64,000 nt of DNA from Aurelia coerulea (Eukaryota > Cnidaria > Scyphozoa > Semaeostomeae > Ulmaridae), in contig CM076949.1 in the NCBI GenBank assembly GCA_039566865.1, positions 17,274,501-17,338,500 on the forward strand, in the 5' to 3' direction. Each line of letters starts with the position of its first letter. Position 1 is the stretch's first letter. Under the pieces are notes generated by a model. It had not been told where the DNA came from. It made no database searches and saw only the letters and a list, made by a program, of their open reading frames with translations. The position numbers were made by a program, and so were the translations under genes. This document shows, in pieces, positions 20,440 to 31,700 of this stretch.

Positions 20440-22230
20440 TCAATGTAGGTAAACTTGATTTCAGACAGTTTTGGACAGTTTTCCAACAGTCTGTTTTGGT
20501 TGCCAAAGGAATGCAGGGTAGATCTTACTTTTAACGAAAAATGCATCACAGCTTTCACGTTATAATCTTGGTACCCTCGACGAATTTCTAAATCAAATAC
20601 GAAAATTCAAGAGCTACGAAAGAAACAACTAACAAGCCAACATGTCAATCATTAATTCAATTATCTATTATTACTTATTATTACTCAAATTATCATTTCA
20701 TTTTGGCTGTCACAAATGCCAATTCATCAGCGTATCCACATCAACTACATTAACTATTACACGATAAAATCTACTCTATAGTGGTTAGGAGACCTACAAA
20801 TTTTAGTGAAGAATTAAGATACATAGTATGTGACTACATTTAGATTCCCAAAGTAGCTATGGTTGGAATTGATTACATTACACATTATGATAACGTTCTA
20901 CAATGCATAAAAATAAGATTGGGTATTCTGACAGGCCTTTGAATTTTGGACTACTCTATTTCAGCTGATACTAATCCGCTATTTTAAAGGAATGATGCAA
21001 TTTTGCAACGAATTTGAAAATTCCATAAAAGTGCCACCTTGACCTTCCCCTGTGCCAGTAGAATTCCCTATTTCCTTCTGCCTGTAGCGTTTTGTGTAGG
21101 ATAGCAAAACGGTAAAGGTTGCAATTCTGCCGTTTTAAAATTCTACCCACATCGTGAAAACGAGGTCAAGCTAAACCACTGGTAGATGAAATGAATACAC
21201 ATGGGGTGACTGCCTATTTAGAAGTCTCGTAATTTTGTTTGCTGACATTGTCCTGCATGGAAGAAAAGCCCAGTCAGATATGAAAAATATAGTTGGTTGA
21301 AATCGGTCTCATTCTTCCATAACTCTGAGCAAACGCACTTGTAAACTTCCAAACACTTACAACACATTGATTCTACAATAAAGTATGTGAACAAGATATG
21401 CGTCATGCTTAAAAAAAATTATTTCTTACTAATATGATGCGGCGAAGTTACTTGTGAAGAAAAGAGTTCACTGCGAATGCAACCTCCATGGAAAATTCGT
21501 CCTACGAGAAAATCACTGAAAATTGTGGACATGGAAACTCTCCATTTCCGATTTCAGCAAAATTAGATTAGTCCACCTTTTTCATGATACAGTTATCATC
21601 AACACAAAAGACGATAACGCCAAAAATGGAGTCAAGGGACTTTTTATTTCTAACAAGATATGTCGTGTTCCAATTAAAAATCTTTCAATGCGAGATAGGG
21701 ATTAGATGAAAGAACGCAATTTTATCTTGGCAAGAACTTCATTGCTGCCATTTCCAGCGTTATCTTCTATTGTGTGGATTCTCACAGAGATATAACCTGA
21801 CATGCACGCCACAGTTCATGACTCGTCCGTTCTGAAATTTTGTTGGTAAAAATAGTTCGTATACTTCTCAGGCCACTAACAATTTCATCAAAACGCCTGA
21901 TCTAAAAACCTCCAAAACAGGCATAAAAGCCTTGACCAAATTTGGTAAAAATTTAGCCCCACAACTACCATAATCAGATCCAATATGTGCATCTTATCAC
22001 TTCAATATTTACAGGTATGCCAAGAGACTGCTATCAGCGCTTGTATTTTAAGGACGCTAGACTAATACCGATTTTAAAGCGATATATATTCTTAGATACT
22101 GGTAGTAGTACTTACCAGGAATCTGATGAATGGTTTCAGAGTTAAAGGCTGTCAAACATCTAAGCATTTTTCAATCATCCGGTATACTCTATGCAACTGC
22201 CCGCAACTGCCTAATAATTTTTAGAGACAT
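20440..22230. other. Downstream flank of the zinc-finger gene, nothing recognised
   Basis: An AT-rich stretch with short ORFs only. It presumably includes the 3' UTR of the - strand zinc-finger gene just below 22231. No poly(A) signal could be assigned with confidence. Confidence 0.4.
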
Positions 22231-22762
22231 TCACTTTGCAGGTTTATGAGCCTTCTTTACATGCTGCGTAAGAGCATAGTTCGCAATAAAGCTTTTATCA
22301 CACTGTTGACATTTGTACGGCTTCTCGCCAGAATGAGTTCGCACGTGTATGTTCAAATAACTAGACTGAATAAAGGTTGCTTCACACTGAAGGCATTTGT
22401 ATGGTCTTTCACCTGAATGAATACGTTCGTGTGCCTTTAGGTTACTAGAGTCGTAAAACAATTTATGACATGTGGAACAAGAGTACTTCATTTGTGCCAT
22501 CTTCGAGCTACCATCAAGATGAACTGTGTTTAAATGAGCAGTGAGACGGGATCTTCTGCTAAACCTTTTTTCGCATACGTCACAAACAAATTTCTTTTCA
22601 CCACTATGAACGAGCATATGACGATACAGATCTCCAGGGCGGGCGAATGACTTACTGCATGTTGGACACAGACATGATTTTCTTCCCAGATGAGCATCAC
22701 GATGTCTTTTCAAGTCAATGTGCTGTTTAAAGCTTGCTTCACAGTGATCGCACTTGTACGGC
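22231..22762 (-). CDS. Zinc-finger gene, last exon (fingers 2-7)
   Basis: Six C2H2 fingers open with CDHC, CPTC, CDVC, CSTC, CLQC and CQQC and close with HRDAH, HMLVH, HLNTVH, HERIH, HVRTH and HVKKAH. The product ends KPAK, stop at 22231-22233. The acceptor is atacttacag at 22763 and above. Its first 19 bases and the acceptor are repeated 13 more times to the right. Confidence 0.93.
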
Positions 22763-25700
22763 CTGTAAGTATCAAAAGCAAATAAAAATATGACATGTAC
22801 CGGGTGTCCTAAAAATCTACTCCCGTTTCCAAAATCACCAAAATTCAACTATGAAAGCTATCATTAAATTGTATTTTTCAATGATCCAAATAAAATTAAG
22901 GAAGATAAAATGTTGACGGTGATACAGTGATCACACTTGTACGGCCTGTAAGTATCAAAAGCAAATAATAAGATGACATGTACGGGTGTCCTAAAGATGT
23001 ACTCCCGTTTCTAAAATCACCAAAATTCAACTATGAAAGCTATCATTAAATTGTATTTTTCAATGATCCAAATAAAATTAAGGAAGATAAAATGTTGACG
23101 GTGATACAGTGATCACACTTGTACGGCCTGTAAGTATCAAAAGCAAATAATAAGATGACATGTACCGGGTGTCCCAAAGATGTACTCCCGTTTCCAAAAT
23201 CACCAAAATTCAACTATGAAAGCTATCATTAAATTTTATTTTTCAATGATCCAAATAAAATTAAGGAAGATAAAATGTTGACGGTGATACAGTGATCACA
23301 CTTGTACGGCCTGTAAGTATCAAAAGCAAATAATAAGATGACATGTACGGGTGTCCTAAAGATGTACTCCCGTTTCCAAAATCACCAAAATTCAACTATG
23401 AAAGCTATCATTAAATTTTATTTATCAATGATCCAAATAAAATTAAGGAAGATAAAATGTTGACGGTGATACAGTGATCACACTTGTACGGCCTGTAAGT
23501 ATCAAAAGCAAATAATAAGATGACATGTACGGGTGTCCTAAAGATGTACTCCCGTTTCCAAAATCACCAAAATTCAACTATGAAAGCTATCATTAAATTG
23601 TATTTTTCAATGATCCAAATAAAATTAAGGAAGATAAAATGTTGACGGTGATACAGTGATCACACTTGTACGGCCTGTAAGTATCAAAAGCAAATAATAA
23701 GATGACATGTACGGGTGTCATAAAGATGTACTCCCGTTTCCAAAATCACCAAAATTCAACTATGAAAGCTATCATTAAATTTTATTTTTCAATGATCCAA
23801 ATAAAATTAAGGAAGATAAAATGTTGACGGTGATACAGTGACCACACTTGTACGGCCTGTAAGTATCAAAAGCAAATAATAAGATGACATGTACGGGTGT
23901 CCTAAAGATGTACTCCCGTCTCTAAAATCACTAAAATTCAACTATGAAAGCTATCATTAAATTTTATTTTTCAATGATCCAAATAAAATTAAGGAAGATA
24001 AAATGTTGACGGTGATACAGTGATCACACTTGTACGGCCTGTAAGTATCAAAAGCAAATAATAAGATGACATGTACGGGTGTCCTAAAGATGTACTCCCG
24101 TTTCCAAAATCACCAAAATTCAACTATGAAAGCTATCATTAAATTTTATTTTTCAATGATCCAAATAAAATTAAGGAAGATAAAATGCTGACGGTGATAC
24201 AGTGATCACACTTGTACGGCCTGTAAGTATCAAAAGCAAATAATAAGATGACATGTACGGGTGTCCCAAAGATGTACTCCCGTTTCCAAAATCACCAAAA
24301 TTCAACTATGAAAGCTATCATTAAATTTTATTTTTCAATGATCCAAATAAAATTAAGGAAGATAAAATGTTGACGGTGATACAGTGACCACACTTGTACG
24401 GCCTGTAAGTATCAAAAGCAAATAATAAGATGACATGTACGGGTGTCCCAAAGATGTACTCCCGTTTCCAAAATCACCAAAATTCAACTATGAAAGCTAT
24501 CATTAAATTTTATTTTTCAATGATCCAAATAAAATTAAGGAAGATAAAATGTTGACGGTGATACAGTGATCACACTTGTACGGCCTGTAAGTATCAAAAG
24601 CAAATAATAAGATGACATGTACCGGGTGTCCCAAAGATGTACTCCCGTTTCCAAAATCACCAAAATTCAACTATGAAAGCTATCATTAAATTTTATTTTT
24701 CAATGATCCAAATAAAATTAAGGAAGATAAAATGTTGACGGTGATACAGTGATCACACTTGTACGGCCTGTAAGTATCAAAAGCAAATAATAAGATGACA
24801 TGTACCGGGTGTCCCAAAGATGTACTCCCGTTTCCAAAATCACCAAAATTCAACTATGAAAGCTATCATTAAATTTTATTTTTCAATGATCCAAATAAAA
24901 TTAAGGAAGATAAAATGTTGACGGTGATACAGTGATCACACTTGTACGGCCTGTAAGTATCAAAAACAAATAATAAGATGACATGTACGGGTGTCCCAAA
25001 GATGTACTCCCGTTTCCAAAATCACCAAAATTCAACTATGAAAGCTATCATTAAATTTTATTTTTCAATGATCCAAATAAAATTAAGGAAGATGGAATGT
25101 TGACGGTGATACAGTGATCACACTTGTACGGCCTGTAAGTATCAAAAGCAAATAATAAGATGACATGTACGGGTGTCCCAAAGATGTACTCCCGTTTCTA
25201 AAATCACTAAAATTCAACTATGAAAGCTATCATTAAATTCTATTTTTCGATGATCCAAATAAAATTAAGGATGATAAAATGTTTTGTTTTTATTAACTAA
25301 ACGGTATAAAATGACACGCTGAAAACTTTATTCTGAGCTGTACTCTTTAAGGGGTCAGTCATTTATAACTCTGGGTACCGGGGCGGGTTAGAATTGGTGG
25401 GGGTATGAAAACTATTCCAAAGAAAATTTTGGGTATGAAATTTTTTTGGAAATTTTAGAGGGGGTACGAAAGCTTTCATGTTAGATTCTTTAGAAAATCA
25501 TTTCAATGACACAATAAGGCCTATTGAATACTATATCTTCGCACAAATGCAACTCTAGCTAGCTTCTTAATGACAGCCTTCAAATCATCCATTGTACCCC
25601 CATTATATTTGTATAAAATTCCAGTTCGTTGGCCTTCCATGAAAGTACTTCGTTGAGCTCAAATGGCATGGCCTTTCCTATTTTTTATCTCTTTTAAAAA

Positions 25701-28700
25701 ACAGAACTTCTGTGATGTGGTTATCTGAAAATAGTTTGATTGATGGCCAGTGGCAGGGTATGAAATTTTTTCTAATTTTTGCAATGGGGCTCGAAATTTT
25801 TTAGGGAAAATTGGTAGGGGTACAAAAACTTTTAGCTAGTTTAGCAATTCTAGCCCGCCCCAGTACCCACAGTTATAAATGACTGACCGCTAAGCAACAT
25901 CGTAAATCTTGCCGAAGAGCCATGTAGAGATTTTTGATTATCCTACAAGTGTATAGTGATAGTTTGCGCTTCTTTCTGACATTTATGACCAAACTAGAAG
26001 TTTAATACACAAAGAGAATCAATCTGGCAATCATCAGCGCCTTTTACAGCAGGCTTTAAACCAGGTAGCCCTAAAAAGAGCTGAATATGCTAATTTCAAC
26101 ACCAATCACAAGATTAGCTATACTTGGGAAAATAATTTGATCTTTGATCTTCTTGCCAAAACAAGAAATTTGAATTTTGGTGATTTTTCAAACAGGAGTA
26201 CTCTTTGGGACACGCGATAGTAATATGGTTCATATCAAAGGGAGGCAAGTTAGCTATGATAATCCAAAGTAAGGGATTATATCATAAATGGTATCAAGGT
26301 ACCAGCCATAGTCGGGGAAGTCATTATCTGTCATTATCATATCATTTCATATCACAACGCTATTTAAAGTTGGTCAACATACGTATAGTTAATAAAAACT
26401 GATTGAAACCAACTATTTACAATATTACAAAATTAATTTAACACCCATAGTCTCAACCTGTTGTCCATATCTTCACTGGAGAAATATCCACTAGGAGCAA
26501 TACAAAGAATATGTCATCCTCACCTTACTCCAGTATGAACGCGCTGATGAACAATCAAACTTGACTTCTGTGTAAACGTTCTTTCACATTCACTACAATA
26601 ATGTTTCTTTTGAACTTTGCTCTTCCTATCTTTTTCATGCTTGGCTGCACTTTCTTCTTTGTCTGGTTTTCTTCTAATCTTCTTTCTCATGCCCTTCATC
26701 AGAGTTCTTTTAGATACAAAAACCCCTTTAGTATTAGTTTCTTCCTTGGTCTCATGCTCCTTAGGTAGGCAATTCTTATCACTCACATCAAACTCTTCAT
26801 GTCCTGATTCGGAATGTGCTGAGTCACCTCTTTCGATGAAAAATTGGTTACCTTCAGGTTGAAAGTAGCCTTGAACAACTTCTGTGCCCTCACAACCTTC
26901 CTTTAAAAAAGAATAACATGTTTTGTACAGGTACTGCACATGTAAGGCAATATCTATAGAGGAACAACATAAGATATAATACTGTTGCTGATTAATCTTG
27001 CAAAGATAACTTGGATTCCATTTTCCTTTCCCAGCCACAATTTTTTTTTTATAATTCAATAAAATTTTACAATACATATTACGGTCTACACTACTTACAA
27101 GAATTACTTTACAATACTACTGGGACAAATACCCCCGGGGAGCAAAAGGCTGTGTCTACCCCAAGGGAATTAACATAGATAAGAGAAAGAAAAACTACTT
27201 AATCTTAAAGAACACTACTAAAACAACACATACGGATAATAAGAACGATTGATACCTAAGTCTGCTGCATATTAGACGTCAGATCCAGGTGATGGCGAGG
27301 AAAAGTAACTGGTGGAGAAAAACTTATCTTGAAGTTTCTTTAAGCTTGAAAAAAAAAACCACCCTGCACCTGCCGTCCAACACGCAACAGACTTACAAAC
27401 TTATAGAGACAAAAAAGAAACAGACAGGGATTTAGTGGTTACGTGGTGTATATCTTTCGTTAGAAGCGACCTTACTCAAACCGTCCAGTTTCGCGGATGA
27501 ACTGTATAGTCAAGTTGAGAATAGTTCTATTGAGGTCGTAAGAGAACTTTTCATCGCCGTACAGTAAAAGCTGAGTTAGGACCTTATTTGAAAGATTACT
27601 ATGTCCAAACGGTCGTAATACATCAAAGACTCCAGCGAGAAGATCTCGTCGTTGAGCATCAAAAGAAGGGCAAAGCAACAAGAAGTGTTCCGCATCTTCA
27701 ATGCCATCATTCGAAGGGCACATTGGGTTTACGGTGTCTCTAAAATTATGCTTGAATTTGTGGAAGTTTAGTTTGCTGAGACCGACCCTTATTTGGGAAA
27801 GATATGATAGGCCTCTCGGGTCATGAATACCAAATACAGGTTTTGGAGGGGGGGCGAATTATTGATAGAAGCTTTGTCTTAAAAACAGCAACGGACGGTG
27901 CAAGCCTGACTTCAGGATCAAGTTTATTCCATTCGGAGATGCAGTTTGGATAGAAGCTAGATTGAAATTTTTCTGTTCTTGCCTTTATTCGCCAAATAGC
28001 ATCCTGATTGCGAAGGGAGTAATTCGACACATGAAGTGGTGGGATTGGCTCCTTTGTATACAACGGGGTGAGATTATTCATAATCTTATAAAACAAAGTC
28101 AGGCGTCTACTCCACCTTCGGGAACTTAGCGACTCCCAGCCAAGCTCTGTGTAAAGCTTTTCACGTGATGTTCCCCTCCATGTCCCTGTTACAGCAAGAG
28201 CAGCAGAATATTGAACAGACTCTAGTTTTTCCATTAGATTTGGTAGTATGATGTTTTGACTGAATTCACATACTTTAGATGGAATATGATAGATAACGTC
28301 TCCGTAGTCCAGGTGGGGTCGTACATATAGCTTATATAATTCGTTCAGGGTATGTCTGGGCAGATATTTGGAGAGATATTTTAGTAGACCAATGCCCTTT
28401 CTTGTTTTAGAGATAGCAGATTTAACATGAGCTGAGAAAGAAAGCTTTGAGTCCAGGATAATACCTAGATGTTTATGTTCATTTACTTTCTTAACGGGCA
28501 TGTTATTAAAAAGGATAACGGGGTGATCTATTTCATTTCTTTTCTTTGAAAGTAGCAATTCGACAGCTTGTTTTTGTGGATCGGGATTAAATGACATCCT
28601 CCAATCATAGGCCCACTGACTTATCAACTCCAGGTCATGGTTCATATCCTCGGCAGCTGCATTAGGTTCTTGAACAACCGTAAACAAGGATGTGTCGTCG

Positions 28701-31700
28701 GCAAAAAGTTTGACGCTACATTTCAAGTCTAAGGTGAGATCGTTGATGTACACAAGGAAAAACAATGGTCCTAATATAGAACCTTGAGGCACTCCTGCTA
28801 AAATATCTCCCCAATTAGAACATTTTCCGTTCAAAACTGTTCGCTGCTTCCGATCCTTAAGGAAACTTTGGATAAGAGAAAGAAATTGTCCTGAGACGCC
28901 ACATCGTTTTAGTTTATAAATAAGACCGTCATGCCATACTCTGTCAAATGCTTTGGAAATATCAAGATACACGGAACGAACATCCAGAGGAGGGTTACAG
29001 TCAAAAGCCTCAAAAATAGTATGCGTTATTGAAATTAATTGGTTGACTGTTGAGTCACCCGGGCGAAAACCAGATTGATTGGGATTAAGTAGGTCACACG
29101 AAACAAGATGCGAGTATAGGGAATTATACATAAGTTTTTCAAGCATCTTTCCAAAAATTGGCAGAAGAGAAATAGGACGGTAGTTGTTCTTTACATTTTT
29201 TTCATTTTTCTTATGAACAGGGACTACATTTGCACGTTTCCAAGTATCGGGGAATACGCCACGTTTCAAACAGTTTGTGAATATGATCTTAAGAGGAGTA
29301 ACTAATGAGACATCGCTTAGTTTTATCATTCTTATAGAAATTTCATCCCAACCATGTGCTTTGTTAGGATTAAGTGATCTTATAATTTCCAGTATCTTTT
29401 CCTCAGAGATGACAAAATCACTTATTGATATAGGATGTCCTGGGGTTTCGAGAGGAATTTCACTACCTGTGTCAATTGTCGTGCATTGGAGTATGAAATA
29501 GTCATTAAATAGCTGAGCCTTTTCAGTAAAATCAGTTACGAACAACCCGTTTTCTAACAGGGGTGGTATTATAGGAATCTTTGCCTTATTAAGAACAGTA
29601 TTAATTAAAGACCAGTATGTTTTGCTAGTGGTCCCAGGATTTGCTAAAGTTTGCCCTGTTTTACGGAGGTAATTTTGTTTGGCATTCTCGATCATTTTTG
29701 CACCTTCAGATATCATACTTTTGATTCCCTCAAGCTTGTCGTCTGGCCGGCCGTTTCTCACGAAGTTTTTATAAGCATGATTCTTTTTCCTTAGAAATTT
29801 TTTGACAGCTTGTGTTATCCAGGGTGCTTGGCGAGGTTTGATTATTGTAACTTGGTTGGGAATGAAATTAGAATAGATGTTTAAAAGGACTTCATTGAGT
29901 AATTTGACCTGTTCATTCGGGCACACGATTTTGTCAAGATGCTCGCGCCAGCTAAACATTTCGATACTTTTCATAATGGCAACGAAATCTGCTTTATCAT
30001 AATGCCAAATCCTTCGCTTATAAGGAGGTAGTGCTACATTCGAAACAGATAGTTTTCCATAAACTATTTGATGGTGACACTGCTCATGTAATGACGGATG
30101 AACACCAGACTCAGTAATGAGGTTAGGCTGGTCAGTAAAAATTAGATCTATGCAAGATTTGGAATCACCCATTAAGTGGGTTGGTTCAGATATCAGCTGA
30201 TGAAGACCGATGTCAGACGTTATTGGCTCAAATAGTTTTCCCTCATTATTTTCAATATCATTAATCCACCACTGAGTTGATCTACAGTTGAAATCACCTG
30301 TTATGATAACGCAGAATGGATTTTCAGCATGCATTTTGGATAGCATCAATTCGAAGTTTATCGCAAAGTTATCAAATTCACTCTGGGCCTGACTTGGACT
30401 TCTATAAATGACAACGAAAAAGTAGTTTTTCCTCTTCAGTTGGATCTCACACACAACGCACTCTGGGAGAGTCACCAGGTCAAAACGTTCTTTTGAAGGA
30501 AGGGAATCCTTGACGTATAACCCAACACCACCTCTTTTCACATTTTGTGGGTGGTTGTTTTTCATAAACGTATAACCATTCAATGCCAGTCTCTCCTTAT
30601 CTACGCTGCTATCAAGGTGAGTTTCTACTATCCCAATCAAGTCATAGTTATACACCGAGTTGTATGCCTCAACAAGGGAAACTCTTAAAAAGTCATACGC
30701 GATAATGCTATTTAAATTCCAAGTACAAAAATCAAGTGTCTCGGGGCCGGGGTTTGTCTCTACATCCCCACTAAGCAAAATTGTCCTGGAAACTAACCAT
30801 TGCGTATGTAGAGTGCTGCATGTCATACACCCTATGAAAAAATATATATAAAGGAAAAGAAATTGCTTCACAGCTACATGCTTGTATCGAACAAGACTAA
30901 TGATACCGAGAGGGATTCGCTTGAAAAGTTCTACAGTCGCATAAACTACTGTCCTTACAAAGCGATGCACGCGGGCGAACAAAGGCAAGAAAAATGACTG
31001 TGTTGACACAAAGTGTACTGCAAGAAACTGTATCGTTAGTGTAAAGGGCAATGCAAGGATTGAGATTGCGATGAAACAATAACAAAACCAATATATCTTG
31101 CCACAATTTTGTTTGCTATGCTACAATATGCAGTGCAGCATCCCAAGATTGCACAAGTTCAACTTTATAACTATATTGCATAAAATTATAAACATTTCAA
31201 GATTCAAAACATAGCACCATAACCATGACAGCCAATGTTTTATTGATAGTCAACAAAAATTTTATACCTATACTTGTAATCAACTTGCTACAGATTTACA
31301 GCAATCACATATGGTACAAATTCTGCTTATACATGTACTATTTAATAACATCATCCAACTCTATTTGAAACAAAAAATTGAAATCTATACATAGAGCATC
31401 GATACACAGAGCCTCGTTTTATTGTTGTAATGAATGATACCAATAATCATGATAATATCAACTGAATATCTTCTATGTATGTATGTATGTTTACATTTGC
31501 CAGTAAATGATAATCAAATAGTTACAATGTTTTAAAAGATAAAAGTAAACAAATTACAATCTTAATACAAATTAAATAAATACAAATATGAAAAAACCTT
31601 AATTGCGGTGGCAGGGATAGCATTAAAAGGTCGAATTGACCTTATTTCCATTATGGTCCCCTCAGAGGTGGTTTCATAAATGGGAAATATAAATTGTCAG

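Larger units (their letters stand above)
27045..31099 (-). mobile_element. Nearly full-length CR1-type LINE with 11-bp target duplication
   Basis: The body of about 4055 bp lies in an intron of the zinc-finger gene, on the same strand. It is flanked by GCCACAATTTT at 27034-27044 and 31100-31110. From 5': a short leader, one long ORF (endonuclease plus RT), a second piece of the same ORF after a frameshift, a 3' UTR and an A-run (27041-27050 as T on +). The small 5' leader (48 bp) suggests only slight 5' truncation. It is the best-preserved mobile element of the window. Confidence 0.88.

Noticed and set aside
22744..25282. CRISPR-like regular repeat array
   Set aside because: The units are continuous 182-183 bp tandem repeats without unique spacers, in eukaryotic DNA, and contain a splice acceptor and a transposon end.
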